A stretch of DNA of 64,000 bases from Vibrio casei (GCF_002218025.2 NZ_AP018681.1:496001-560000), one strand, 5' to 3'; positions 1 to 8,607 are shown, counted from the first letter of the stretch. Made by a program: numbers and translations. The notes: generated by a model not told the origin, from the sequence alone.

Positions 1-1986
1 GACGCCGTCACAATTGGTGATGCCGATTTCAAAGTATCAGGCGAAGTATTACAAGAACCTGGGTTGGCGTTTAACCCATTCCAGCAAATGCCGAGTGTTT
101 ATATCCATCAAAGTGATGTAGAGAAAACCGGCGCGGTGCAAGTTGGTAGCCGGGTCAGTTTTCGCTTGTTTATTAACGGAACTCAAAACCAAATAAAACA
201 ATTAAAGCAATCTATTAGCCTCACTCCAAGTGATAGGTGGATAGATGAAGATTCGCAAAGCAGAACGTCGGAAGTGTTTGAGAAAACCAAGCAATATTTA
301 TCATTAACAGTGGCGATTGTGGTCGTTATGGCCGCTATTACATTAGTATTGACTTGTCAGCACTATGTCGCTAGCCGCCGACAAACCATTGCTATGTTAA
401 AAAGCTTAGGAGCACAAAAACCTTGGTTGATTCGTTGGCTCAGCCTTCAAATTGGTAGCTTGTTTGCCATTGGCATCGTATTCGGTTCACTGATTGGCGT
501 ATTACTTGAAATAGTATTGCGTATTCCGTTAACCGACGTTCTGCCAGATCCTCTACCTAGTTATGGTTTGATGCCGTTTTTGCTATCCGTTGGAACGTGT
601 TTAGCGATTGGTATTCCCGCGTTAGGCATTCCTTTGATTGGGTTGCTTAATACCTCTGCTGCATCAGTCATGCAACCTAGCCAAGGTAATATTCCAAACA
701 AAGCATGGTTGTTGATCATATTGCCATTTGGTTTGTTGATGTCAGTTTATGGCGGCAATATGCTGGTTTGGATAGTGCTCGCCAGTATTTTAGTGATATT
801 TGTGATCCTTGGTGTAATCAGCCTATTTATGGTTAAAGGTTTACTGCGTCTGCCTGCATCACCAGCATTGAAATTAGCGTTAAGCCGCATTAATCGCTCT
901 TCGATTGCTAGTGGCATTCAATTTGGCGCACTGTCTTTATCGCTAATGTTGATTGCCATTATTTGGTTAGTTCGAAGTGACTTGCTTAGTGATTGGCAAC
1001 AAACCTTACCAGAAGATGCTCCGAATGTTTTTGCATTGAATATAGCCTCTTATGAAAAAGACGACTATTTACAAGAAATCGATAATGCAAATCTCAATCG
1101 TTCGGAAGCTTACCCAATAATTCGTGGTCGTTTACATCAAATTAATGGGGTTGATGCCAAAGATTATGCTGATGGGGAAGATAAAAGTGATTCACTGCGC
1201 AGAGAACTAAACTTTACTTGGGCTAATACATTACCTGCTCGTAATGATTTATTAGAAGGTGAATGGGGTGAGCCCGGCAGTGTTTCGGTTGAATCCGATG
1301 TGGCAAGCGATCTTGGCCTTAACATTGGTGATACGTTATCTTTTGTTATTAGTAGTCAAACGGTTACAGCAAAAGTGAATACTATACGCAAAGTTCACTG
1401 GCGTGAAATGAAGCCTAATTTTTACTTCATTTTTTCTCCGGATGTATTAAAGGATATTCCTGGAACATGGTTGGTGAGCTTTAAAGCGCCAGCGGATAAC
1501 CAGAAAAAAACGGATGTATTTTTAAATAAAATGGCTCGTGATTTTCCTACAGTCAGTTTAATGGATATTCGTACCATGGCTGGCAAAATTCAAGTGTTAC
1601 TCACTCAGATTGTATGGTCTATTACTGTTTTGGCTGGCTTAGCGGTGATTGCTGGCTTGTTATTAATCTTTACGTTATTACGTTTAAGTCTCTCTCAACG
1701 TCAACAGGAAATTCGACTGTACCGCACTTTGGGAGCCAGTAAAAAAAGGATCAGCAAAACGGTGTGGTATGAATATGGCATCATGGCCTTTATTGCCGGT
1801 GTCGTTGCCAGCGTGGGAGCAGAAGCCAGTGTTGCGAGTTTAATGAAGTGGGGGTTTGAACTTGACCCTACTTGGCATATTGGCTTGTGGATTATTTTGC
1901 CACTTCTAGCATTTGTGACCTTGGCGCTTGTGCTTCGAACGCTAATTAAACAATTGTTAGTCCCTGTTAATAAGGCTGTATTTTAA
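1..1986 (+). CDS. FtsX-family ABC transporter permease, 3' part
   Basis: Inner-membrane permease of the FtsX/MacB (YbbP-like) class, which works with a partner ATPase on lipid or lipoprotein-type substrates. The frame is open from base 1 (it begins D-A-V-T-I-G-D and reaches EPGLAFNPF), so the true start lies upstream of the window. Visible are a hydrophobic cluster around residues 95-215, a second around 235-305, and a C-terminal FtsX domain with four membrane segments from about residue 530 to the end. The QRQQEIRLYRTLGASKKRI stretch is typical of the cytoplasmic loop in this family. The two-fold FtsX arrangement matches YbbP-like permeases of about 800 residues. The substrate cannot be told. 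The gene ends 23 bp before the left attachment repeat of the integrated element and looks intact at its 3' end. Confidence 0.85.
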   Translation, partial: DAVTIGDADFKVSGEVLQEPGLAFNPFQQMPSVYIHQSDVEKTGAVQVGSRVSFRLFINGTQNQIKQLKQSISLTPSDRWIDEDSQSRTSEVFEKTKQYLSLTVAIVVVMAAITLVLTCQHYVASRRQTIAMLKSLGAQKPWLIRWLSLQIGSLFAIGIVFGSLIGVLLEIVLRIPLTDVLPDPLPSYGLMPFLLSVGTCLAIGIPALGIPLIGLLNTSAASVMQPSQGNIPNKAWLLIILPFGLLMSVYGGNMLVWIVLASILVIFVILGVISLFMVKGLLRLPASPALKLALSRINRSSIASGIQFGALSLSLMLIAIIWLVRSDLLSDWQQTLPEDAPNVFALNIASYEKDDYLQEIDNANLNRSEAYPIIRGRLHQINGVDAKDYADGEDKSDSLRRELNFTWANTLPARNDLLEGEWGEPGSVSVESDVASDLGLNIGDTLSFVISSQTVTAKVNTIRKVHWREMKPNFYFIFSPDVLKDIPGTWLVSFKAPADNQKKTDVFLNKMARDFPTVSLMDIRTMAGKIQVLLTQIVWSITVLAGLAVIAGLLLIFTLLRLSLSQRQQEIRLYRTLGASKKRISKTVWYEYGIMAFIAGVVASVGAEASVASLMKWGFELDPTWHIGLWIILPLLAFVTLALVLRTLIKQLLVPVNKAVF

Positions 1987-2008
1987 TAAGCGGCTGAATA
2001 AAAGATGA

Positions 2009-2027
2009 GTTATCCACAAAATCGGTG
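2009..2027. repeat. putative left attachment site (attL)
   Basis: GTTATCCACAAAATCGGTG, matching 19501-19519 at 18 of 19 positions. It lies 23 bp after the FtsX permease stop and before the terminator of the leftward phage operon. Bases 2010-2018 also read TTATCCACA, the consensus DnaA box. The crossover may fall in the exact 11-bp CAAAATCGGTG. Confidence 0.6.
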
Positions 2028-2140
2028 ACTGATATTTACTAATATGTGTTGTTAATTCAATGGGTTATGTTTTTACTGTTACAAAGTACATTGTAAAAGT
2101 ATGCCAAATTGTAGCCCAAAATGTGTGACAATTCTAGGCA

Positions 2141-2175
2141 ATAAAAAGCCCCCAACCAATCAAGGCTAGGGGCTT
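2141..2175 (-). terminator. terminator of the leftward structural operon
   Basis: AAGCCCC (2146-2152) pairs with GGGGCTT (2169-2175). On the minus strand the stem is followed by a T run (plus-strand A run 2143-2147). It sits 24 bp after the tape-measure-like gene stop. Confidence 0.7.
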
Positions 2176-2198
2176 AGATTATCTAACTACTTTTAACT

Positions 2199-4268
2199 TT
2201 ACAGACCACCAACCATTATAGGTTGTATTGTTGTATATATGCCGTTGTGAAAAGCATCTGTTTTGCTTACAACATTACCGATTATCTCACCGTCCAGCTC
2301 TACAGTCGTATTAACTACAGGATTAACAGTAATATTATTCTGGTTATTAATAGATTGTTGCGTGCTTGCTGCGGTTGGCTGAGGTGGTACTACTTTTGCC
2401 ATAGTAGGTATAGTAGGAACAGTAGGCACAGTTGGCACTTGAGCATAAGGGTTATAAGTTGGCAATGTACTTGTACTATATCCGTGTGTTTGTACTTGCG
2501 GTTGTGGCTTAGTGTCATTAGAAGGTGTCGGCAATGTACCTAAGTTCATCTTATAGCTACCTAGCCCCGTTTGTGCATATGGATTATAATAATTTTCTAT
2601 AGACTCAGATTTGTTATTGATGACACTTTTATCAATATTATGAATTGAATTTGAGTTGTTAATATTATTGTTTACATCACTTGAATCACTATCATTTGAT
2701 TGTTTCTTATCATCATCAGATTGCATCCAACTTGGAAGCATGCCCACCAATGCCCCCTTGATTTTATCTGCTAAATTACTAAACATATTCAACACATTAG
2801 CACCAAATTCTCTAATTTTATTACTAACAGTATTAAATGCTTCAATAGCCCACTTCACACCATCAACAATTGCGCTTAATGCTTTAGTGAGTAATATTAA
2901 GCGATTTAAAAAAGGTTGGATTGCAAGCCCTAACATATAGCCTAACGGTTCGGCTAACTTCATTAATGTATCGAAAAACTCACTTAACTTACCTTGGGTA
3001 TCTTCACCAAAAGCTTTAGTAAAACCATTATAAAATTTTAAGGAGAAGTTACTCATACTTGTGGAAATGGTTGCAAACATCGAGTCAACTTTTTGTAAGC
3101 GTGTGATATCTTCATCAGTTAAGCCAATGTTGTTTTCCTCGTATGACTTAGTAAGTTGGTTTACTTTTTCTCTGTTTTGATTCATTGCATTGTTTAACTT
3201 GCCTAAATCACTAGCCAATGATTCAAGTACAAATCTACGCTTGCCTTGATCATGAATATTCTTGTTAACATCTGCAAAAATACGGTCAATCATTACACCC
3301 ATGTTTTTATCTGCATCAGCAAAATAGGCTTCAACACTCTGTTTATTGGCTTCTAATGCTCCACTGCGTACAAGTGCATTGATCAGATCGCCTGCACCGC
3401 CACCTCCAGTAAATTCACCTTCTTTATTAAAGCTACCTTCAGATAATGCTTCCCCGATTTTCTCCTGTGTATCGCTGAGCATGTCGATTTGCTTATCGAG
3501 ATTAAACTCTTCACTTACCCCCTGTGAAATGTAAGCACGCCGTTGCAAATCATCTACCGAAATTCCAGTCTGATCAGAACCTTGTTGAAGTCGTTCATAG
3601 CGTTGCTGACCTGAAGTTAACCCCTGTTTGACTGCCATGCCCCCCAAGGCTATACCTGCACCTGCCATTAGCGCGGGATTAAGCGCAATAGGTAACATAG
3701 TTCCGCTTTTAACGTCCTTACTACCTTTACCACCACCGTCATTTTTAGCACGTTCCTTAGCTTGTTGTTTACGTTCGTATGCACTGCGTTGCTTTAGCTC
3801 TCTAGCGTAATGGGAGGTTGTTTTTGCATATTCCTCACGGATCTCGGCCTCTGATTTCTTAGCTGATAAAACCCTTTTAAGTTCCATCTTCTGCTCAAGT
3901 GTTAATCGTGCGTAACTTGCCGAGCGGAATTGTCTAAGCTTCCAATCGTTGAACCTTTTTTGTTGTACACGTTGTTTTTCTAAGCGACGATTTTCTTCCC
4001 TTTGAGCCTTCTCATGTGCACGTTTTTCTGTTGCTAGAGATTTCTTGGTCTCTCGCTCTTCTTGTGCGTTGGTCTTTTTATCATCTCTCAGCCTCTTGTC
4101 GTTACTCTTTTTGTGTAAGTCTAAAAGCTCTTTCTGACGTTTCATTTCCTTTCGGTGAGCATCAGTATTAATTTTATTAAACTTCTTTTCAAAGTCTTGA
4201 AGTTCACGGAATAGCCTACGTTTGTTCTCGAATTCTATACTAATTCCATACTCTGCTATGTTATCCAT
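2199..4268 (-). CDS. tape-measure-like phage tail protein, 689 aa
   Basis: Resembles a tail tape measure protein, the rod that sets tail length and helps DNA passage. Evidence is architectural. Residues about 10-180 form a highly charged K/E/R-rich coiled coil, followed by a Gly/Ala-rich hydrophobic stretch near 190-215 (LPIALNPALMAGAGIALGG). A helical middle follows, then hydrophobic segments around 435-510 (LGYMLGLAIQPFLNRLILL), then an Asn/Ser-rich and Pro/Thr-rich low-complexity tail (repeats of PTVPT near 620). A GAGG-type ribosome site precedes the ATG. It is the last gene of the operon, 2 bp after the 123-aa gene, and closest to attL. At 689 aa it would fit a fairly short tail. No tail tube or tail tip gene accompanies it, which is odd. 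An alternative is a membrane-active coiled-coil protein used against a helper phage. Confidence 0.6.
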   Translation of the reverse strand: MDNIAEYGISIEFENKRRLFRELQDFEKKFNKINTDAHRKEMKRQKELLDLHKKSNDKRLRDDKKTNAQEERETKKSLATEKRAHEKAQREENRRLEKQRVQQKRFNDWKLRQFRSASYARLTLEQKMELKRVLSAKKSEAEIREEYAKTTSHYARELKQRSAYERKQQAKERAKNDGGGKGSKDVKSGTMLPIALNPALMAGAGIALGGMAVKQGLTSGQQRYERLQQGSDQTGISVDDLQRRAYISQGVSEEFNLDKQIDMLSDTQEKIGEALSEGSFNKEGEFTGGGGAGDLINALVRSGALEANKQSVEAYFADADKNMGVMIDRIFADVNKNIHDQGKRRFVLESLASDLGKLNNAMNQNREKVNQLTKSYEENNIGLTDEDITRLQKVDSMFATISTSMSNFSLKFYNGFTKAFGEDTQGKLSEFFDTLMKLAEPLGYMLGLAIQPFLNRLILLTKALSAIVDGVKWAIEAFNTVSNKIREFGANVLNMFSNLADKIKGALVGMLPSWMQSDDDKKQSNDSDSSDVNNNINNSNSIHNIDKSVINNKSESIENYYNPYAQTGLGSYKMNLGTLPTPSNDTKPQPQVQTHGYSTSTLPTYNPYAQVPTVPTVPTIPTMAKVVPPQPTAASTQQSINNQNNITVNPVVNTTVELDGEIIGNVVSKTDAFHNGIYTTIQPIMVGGL

Positions 4269-4270
4269 GT

Positions 4271-4642
4271 CTAACCCTCATTTTTATTATTATTCTGTTC
4301 AATCTCTGGATCGATAACACCCATGACAACTAACTGTAAATACAGGTCTTGAACCTCGGGATCTTCTGGGAATTCTTGGTACAGTTCGATGATATCTTTC
4401 TTGTATCTGTCACTGATAAATACTTGTTCAAGTTCATCAAGTTGTGATAATTCAAGAAACGCTGACCACTCTATTAATTCTTTCAAGTCATTGTTGAAAG
4501 GGCGGATTACCTTCATTAGTTCAATATCTTCACCCTCTACAGTTACTCTTTGCATAACAAGCTCAGGAAGGGGTTTAGATAGCTCATATAAGCGTGATTG
4601 TTGGGCAAGGCTATAGTTTATCGCGTAGTTTAATACATCCAT
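4271..4642 (-). CDS. small acidic protein upstream of the tape-measure-like gene, 123 aa
   Basis: No family recognised. It is acidic and helical, with an Asn-rich end (EQNNNKNEG). Its start overlaps the stop of the 47-aa membrane protein gene (TAATG), with AGGGG as ribosome site, and its stop is 2 bp from the tape-measure-like gene. In tailed phages the gene just before the tape measure is often a tail assembly chaperone. Position and acidity allow that reading, but no sequence motif proves it. No slippery site for a chaperone-type frameshift was recognised. Confidence 0.6.
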   Translation of the reverse strand: MDVLNYAINYSLAQQSRLYELSKPLPELVMQRVTVEGEDIELMKVIRPFNNDLKELIEWSAFLELSQLDELEQVFISDRYKKDIIELYQEFPEDPEVQDLYLQLVVMGVIDPEIEQNNNKNEG

Positions 4643-4785
4643 TATTTACCCCTATTTAATCCGTATTTGTAGGCACATAGTAAAATGATAAAGTTTAAAA
4701 TAATAACTGGTGTGTCGATTCCTAGCATTAGCCCTAATAAGTTCCAAAAGGTTGCTATTGTGAAAAGTTGTAAATGTTTAATCAT
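4642..4785 (-). CDS. two-TM microprotein, 47 aa
   Basis: Starts at the ATG complementary to 4783-4785 and ends in a TAA that shares a base with the next gene's ATG (TAATG). The product (MIKHLQLFTIATFWNLLGL... ending YGLNRGK) is mostly hydrophobic, with two candidate membrane helices (about residues 7-22 and 26-40) separated by GIDTP. Size and topology would suit a small holin-like or membrane-anchoring protein, but no lysis enzyme is nearby, so the function is open. The tight coupling to the 123-aa gene supports real translation. Confidence 0.6.
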   Translation of the reverse strand: MIKHLQLFTIATFWNLLGLMLGIDTPVIILNFIILLCAYKYGLNRGK

Positions 4786-4809
4786 AAAAAATCCTTGTCT
4801 GTTAATTGG

Positions 4810-5427
4810 TTATCGTCTACCTTGAGCTTGGCGGATTGCCTCTTGTTGTGCTTCCTTATTCTTCTCTTCCAAGTGATGACTGTACTCAATGTTGTTTTTT
4901 AGTACATTGATGTTGTATTCATCCACAAACTGCTTAAATGGGAGGTTTAAGGCACGTTCTAGAGGGATTTTGGAATAGATAACCCACTGCATTACCTGAG
5001 CGGTTTCTTCACCATATAAGGCGGTTAGGGCATCTGTTTGTTGTTGAATTAGCTCGTTTGGGCGATTTGCATTCTCAGCACTATTGATCGTATTCTTGAT
5101 TTCTAATCGTTTATCTTTATCCGTTTCTTCAGCTAGTTGAGCACGTAGATTATTCAATCGTTTATTGCTAATCTCAGTTTGTAGATCGGGTAACAATTGG
5201 CATTCATAAAGGGGTTTGATAAACTCGAAAAACTTGTGAATACTTTCAAACACTCCACCTTCAATTTGTACCGATTCCAAAAACTCAAGAATGCTTTGAT
5301 ATGTATCAGAACTAATATCTGTAAGCGGTTTACCTTCGATTTCATTCAAGATTTTGTAAACAGTGGGTAAATGTTTCACGCATAAAAAAGGAGGCATTGC
5401 GCCCCCTGATTGGTTTAAATTTTGCAT
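4810..5427 (-). CDS. helical phage-type protein, 205 aa
   Basis: Not assigned to a family. The ATG follows a GGAG ribosome site lying over the end of the preceding 149-aa gene, 6 bp away. The protein is helical, with charged segments around residues 85-120 (AEETDKDKRLEIKN), a region ALYGEETAQVMQWVIYSKI near 135-155, and a Lys/Gln-rich end (EAQQEAIRQAQGRR). Position before the tape-measure-like gene suggests tail assembly or a scaffold-like role, which is inference only. Confidence 0.6.
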   Translation of the reverse strand: MQNLNQSGGAMPPFLCVKHLPTVYKILNEIEGKPLTDISSDTYQSILEFLESVQIEGGVFESIHKFFEFIKPLYECQLLPDLQTEISNKRLNNLRAQLAEETDKDKRLEIKNTINSAENANRPNELIQQQTDALTALYGEETAQVMQWVIYSKIPLERALNLPFKQFVDEYNINVLKNNIEYSHHLEEKNKEAQQEAIRQAQGRR

Positions 5428-5433
5428 ATAGTC

Positions 5434-5883
5434 TTACTCCGTAGGGGAGGGAGTAGGCAAGTTCAAGCTTGGGAAAAACGTTTCCTTGATATCTTCAAAG
5501 TGACTCTGTAACACTTTAAAAGTTTGAGTGGTTTGCAAGGGTTGGATAAGTTGAGCTTGGAACAGCCACATGAAAACATCCAAACTGTTAATACCCTTAT
5601 CTTCAAGATAGCTATCTACATCTTTGATATGCTCTAAATCATCGTTCACTAGGGTGCTTAAAAGTAAATCTTGAAGTTGTTCAAAATGTTCTACACTAGC
5701 TTTCTGACTCACGACACTGAACAAAATAGTGTACAAATCTGGGCTGTCTTTTTGATCAGATAAGATGCCCACACAAGGAACAAGGATTTTACTTAGCTTA
5801 AATAACTCAATGTTTACGGTTGTTTGTTTCAGCTTTGAAGCTTGAAGGACAACACCATCAAATTCTTTTTTGATTAATTTCAT
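5434..5883 (-). CDS. phage-operon protein of unknown function, 149 aa
   Basis: Start overlaps the preceding gene's stop by ATGA (5880-5883), a sign of translational coupling. The protein starts with a basic MKLIKKEFDG and is then mostly helical (YTILFSVVSQKASVEHFEQL near 50-70; VFMWLFQAQLIQPLQ near 102-116), with a proline-rich end. The layout recalls small tail assembly chaperones, but the similarity is not strong enough to name it. Confidence 0.6.
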   Translation of the reverse strand: MKLIKKEFDGVVLQASKLKQTTVNIELFKLSKILVPCVGILSDQKDSPDLYTILFSVVSQKASVEHFEQLQDLLLSTLVNDDLEHIKDVDSYLEDKGINSLDVFMWLFQAQLIQPLQTTQTFKVLQSHFEDIKETFFPSLNLPTPSPTE

Positions 5884-6143
5884 TTAAGCATACCCTCCAA
5901 AATTGCTTGATCTGCAACAATATTACCTCGTAAGCACTCAAGGTACTCATCTCGCCAATTTAGCCAATACTCGTAATGTTCTTCTAGTGGTTTAAGCTGA
6001 GCGAATCGGTTGTTGTGCCAGTCATAAACAATCTGGTCGCTAAAAATCTGTTTATCCTCGAATTTCTTTAGTTCTCGTTGATTTTTCAAGATAGTATTTC
6101 TGAGAGAATTAATTTGGCTTAGCTTATATTCTGTAGTAATCAT
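5880..6143 (-). CDS. small hypothetical protein, 87 aa
   Basis: No family recognised. The product is helical, with W/Y-rich segments (YDWHNNRF; EHYEYWLNWRDEYLE). It sits 5 bp after the 54-aa gene and overlaps the next gene by 4 bp, so it belongs to the same coupled operon. A GAGG motif about 12 bp upstream could act as ribosome site. Confidence 0.55.
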   Translation of the reverse strand: MITTEYKLSQINSLRNTILKNQRELKKFEDKQIFSDQIVYDWHNNRFAQLKPLEEHYEYWLNWRDEYLECLRGNIVADQAILEGMLK

Positions 6144-6148
6144 TTTTA

Positions 6149-6313
6149 TTATGCCTCGTTGTAATGTTTAATTGAGTCTAAATTTTGAATCTCACCACTT
6201 ACTAATTTTTGATAAATATCCATCTCAAAACGGTACTGATCTGTTGAAGGGGTGAGTGTCTTTAGAAGTTCTGCTTGGGCGAGTTGTCGAGCGATGTTGT
6301 AATCAATAATCAT
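6149..6313 (-). CDS. small hypothetical protein, 54 aa
   Basis: The start chosen is MIIDYNIAR, because its ATG overlaps the upstream stop (ATGA) and a strong AAAGGAGGG lies just before it. A start six codons upstream would place the ribosome site inside the gene. The short helical protein resembles small head/tail accessory products only in size and place. No domain recognised. Confidence 0.55.
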   Translation of the reverse strand: MIIDYNIARQLAQAELLKTLTPSTDQYRFEMDIYQKLVSGEIQNLDSIKHYNEA

Positions 6314-7011
6314 ACACCCTCCTTTACCCATACGTTTTTTGTGCCTTTTTTAACTTTCGAGTAACCCAAGCTTTCCATTGCTGATACTAATAAGCTGTTA
6401 TCTTTAACACTGCACTTAGCTTTAATATCCTCGTAACTAAACTCTGTTACACCATCTAAAAGGGCGGTTAGCTCGTTCTTAACAGTAGCTAATTGCTTAA
6501 ATTGCTCCAAGTTGGGCTTATTGGCTTTCACGAGATCGGCTTCATATTTTGCTAATGCCTTACGTGCGGAGCTTAATGCTTTCTCTTCATCTGCTAACAA
6601 ATCAGCGTTTGCTTGGTCAACTTCTGCTTGATAAGTTTTCTTCACATATTCAATAATTTCTTTTTTATCTGCTTCTTGTTCAGCTTCACCTTTCTCAAAG
6701 ATCAACCAATTATGTTTAAAAAAGTGCAAGTGGAAGTTGTTATCGGATACCTTATGATCGGGGTTGTCGATTAAATAATTACTAAAAGTAATAAATTTGT
6801 CACGATCAAGCATTTGATGCAACTGCACGCTTACAAATCGATCTAGTTTTAATTCCTTGAAGCTCGGTGTAGGGCTTGTGTTAGCAATACCCACACCAAT
6901 GTCATAGCGACTAACATAATTACTAATGCGTTTATCAAGTTCGGCTTGGCTGCAAGTAGCTAATTCAAGGGCGTTGTAGTATTCGTTCAAAAAGTCGTTT
7001 AGTGTTTTCAT
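6310..7011 (-). CDS. coiled-coil protein with a winged-helix-like end, 233 aa
   Basis: No family recognised. Residues about 115-190 form an E/K/A-rich coiled coil (EQEADKKEIIEYVKKTYQ; KALSSARKALAKYEADLVKA). The last ~50 residues (LTALLDGVTEFSYEDIKAKC, then LVSAMESLGYSKVKKGTKN) look like a small winged helix. An AAGGAT ribosome site precedes the ATG. It directly follows the S49 peptidase, the slot of the scaffold or major capsid gene in many tailed phages, but the sequence does not resemble an HK97-type capsid. It could be a scaffold, a substrate of the peptidase, or a DNA-binding protein. Confidence 0.55.
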   Translation of the reverse strand: MKTLNDFLNEYYNALELATCSQAELDKRISNYVSRYDIGVGIANTSPTPSFKELKLDRFVSVQLHQMLDRDKFITFSNYLIDNPDHKVSDNNFHLHFFKHNWLIFEKGEAEQEADKKEIIEYVKKTYQAEVDQANADLLADEEKALSSARKALAKYEADLVKANKPNLEQFKQLATVKNELTALLDGVTEFSYEDIKAKCSVKDNSLLVSAMESLGYSKVKKGTKNVWVKEGV

Positions 7012-7031
7012 TTCGATTGTTATCCTTTATT

Positions 7032-8063
7032 TTATAAGTTATTTTGTTTTAGTTTGGCAATTGCTTGCTGCTTGATATCATCTTCAGATCGTTGAAGTCG
7101 CTTTTTAACAATACTCTGCAAATCCCTTAACTTCTCGGTAGCTTGTTCTACTTTGATGTTCGCCTTAACCTCAACTTTTGAAGCTGAAGGGGTAGCACTT
7201 GGGGCTGAGACTGGTTTACTTCCAATGATCGGCTTACCTAAATATTCGAAAAGTTCTTGCTCCGTCATCAAGTGGTCAACCAGCTTCAACGACATCGCCT
7301 TCTTGGCTGTATAAGTTTTCGCTTCAGTTTTAATCACATCGGCTTTACTCATCTTGCGGTTAGTGCTTACATGGGTAACAAAAGTCTGATATGTCTCATC
7401 CACTTTACTTTGAAGCTCTTGGATGAATTCCGCTTTGAAAGTGCCATCTTGCGCAAAAGGGATTTTCGAATTTCCACTGTAAACAAATGTGCGTTCATAC
7501 CCTTGCTTTTGTAATGCTTGAGAATCATTGAGTAGTGATAAGACAACACCAATCGACCCGATCGAATTTGACTCTGGATGTGAAATAATCTTGTCACAAA
7601 TAGAACCCCAAGCATATGCTGCACTGGCACAAGTTCCGTCCACATAACCAATTAACTCAATACCGTGTTTTTGTGCAAGTTGCTTAACCTCAGTACAACT
7701 ACTAAATACTTTATACGCTTCACCGCCACCGCTTTGAATGTGGAAAAGTACACGCTTAATACTTGAGTTTTGTGTATAAGCTTGCATTTGCTCAACAATA
7801 GATTGATAAGAAGTCATACCGCATAAAGCTTCCATTGGCATTTTATCCGCTACTAATGCACCGCTAATTTGAATCAGGCCAGTATTTGAGGGTAGGTTAC
7901 TCTTGATGCTTTTGAACTTTGCGCTGCGCTCGAATTCAGCCTCTAACTTCTGTGATTGAGTCGCAATTGTATGGTTAGCTAGAACAGAATTAACATTGCT
8001 AAGAAGAGTGGGTGTTGCTAAAAGTGGGGTGTTTGTAATCTTGCTGTTGTATAATGTAATCAT
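7032..8063 (-). CDS. S49-family (SppA-like) phage serine peptidase, 343 aa
   Basis: Serine peptidase of the SppA/S49 group. Phage members mature the prohead by cutting scaffold and capsid proteins. The nucleophile is the Ser in GTCASAAYAWGS (about residue 147) and the general base is the Lys in YSGNSKIPF (about residue 199), giving the Ser/Lys dyad of the family. FHIQSGGGEAYKVF is the oxyanion-region motif and SNSIGSIGVV follows the nucleophile, as in SppA. The Lys-rich C-terminal tail (residues 285-343) may be a linker or scaffold-like extension. No signal peptide is seen, so a cytoplasmic, virion-assembly role is likelier than membrane SppA. The absence of a recognisable capsid gene makes its substrate uncertain; it might act on a helper phage. 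Confidence 0.85.
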   Translation of the reverse strand: MITLYNSKITNTPLLATPTLLSNVNSVLANHTIATQSQKLEAEFERSAKFKSIKSNLPSNTGLIQISGALVADKMPMEALCGMTSYQSIVEQMQAYTQNSSIKRVLFHIQSGGGEAYKVFSSCTEVKQLAQKHGIELIGYVDGTCASAAYAWGSICDKIISHPESNSIGSIGVVLSLLNDSQALQKQGYERTFVYSGNSKIPFAQDGTFKAEFIQELQSKVDETYQTFVTHVSTNRKMSKADVIKTEAKTYTAKKAMSLKLVDHLMTEQELFEYLGKPIIGSKPVSAPSATPSASKVEVKANIKVEQATEKLRDLQSIVKKRLQRSEDDIKQQAIAKLKQNNL

Positions 8064-8075
8064 TATTTACCTTAT

Positions 8076-8561
8076 TTATAAAAAACTGACTTTAATAAAA
8101 TGATCTCCGATCATGATGGGTTTGTTTGCGTGTATTTTTCTATACATTGTCGAAAGTGTGAAATTAAACACTGATTTATTAATGTTGTAAAAGTTAATAA
8201 CACCATGATTAAACACTGTAGTTTTATTATTAAGTGAGTCGTAGATTTGAATTGGTTTGTTATGTGCCTCTCTTAAATTCTCTGACTTACTCAATAATCG
8301 GCAGTTCTTAGCACTGTAATTCCCCTCATCAAATAATCTAGCAATCTGAGGTTTATCTATTTTTGTGTAATCACGCCCTTGAGATTTTTCATATTCCAAA
8401 AAATCCATTACTTCGAAAATATTTTCAAACTCACACTTTACATTTAAATAGTTTGGATGCTTACTACACCGTGATTTTATGTTTGCGTACACATCTCTAA
8501 TTTTCTTTAAATGATGTTTGAAATGTGGATATTCTTGCTCGAGTTGTTGTGTTAGTGTCAT
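8076..8561 (-). CDS. HNH-like endonuclease, probably degenerate, 161 aa
   Basis: The start is set at MTLTQQLEQ, six bases after an AAGAGG ribosome site; a longer upstream reading would translate a trinucleotide repeat. Residues about 25-95 resemble phage HNH/homing-type proteins: YANIKSRCSKHPNY, an acidic/aromatic stretch, then DEGNYSAKNCRLLSKSENLR, the analogue of the usual D-x-(D/E)-GNYSPENCRW segment. The expected His residues of a full HNH site are not clear, so catalysis is doubtful. The rest (QIYDSLNNKTTVF...) looks like a DNA-binding repeat. It lies 12 bp before the S49 gene. Confidence 0.55.
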   Translation of the reverse strand: MTLTQQLEQEYPHFKHHLKKIRDVYANIKSRCSKHPNYLNVKCEFENIFEVMDFLEYEKSQGRDYTKIDKPQIARLFDEGNYSAKNCRLLSKSENLREAHNKPIQIYDSLNNKTTVFNHGVINFYNINKSVFNFTLSTMYRKIHANKPIMIGDHFIKVSFL

Positions 8562-8580
8562 TATTGACCTCTTATTTTCT

Positions 8581-8598
8581 AGTAGTAGTAGTAGTAGT
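8581..8598. repeat. trinucleotide repeat (AGT)6
   Basis: Six AGT units between the 68-aa gene and the HNH-like gene, 9 bp upstream of the latter's ribosome-binding site. Read on the minus strand the units are ACT. Slippage could change spacing of the intergenic leader. Confidence 0.9.
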
Positions 8599-8607
8599 AT
8601 TGTTGTG

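Noticed and set aside
2223..3810. Several plus-strand frames opposite the tape-measure-like gene
   Set aside because: All lie antisense to a long coherent protein with good start, and have poor composition.
6310..7011. Major capsid protein, from its position after the S49 peptidase
   Set aside because: Sequence is coiled coil plus a winged-helix-like end, not HK97-like; position alone is not enough.
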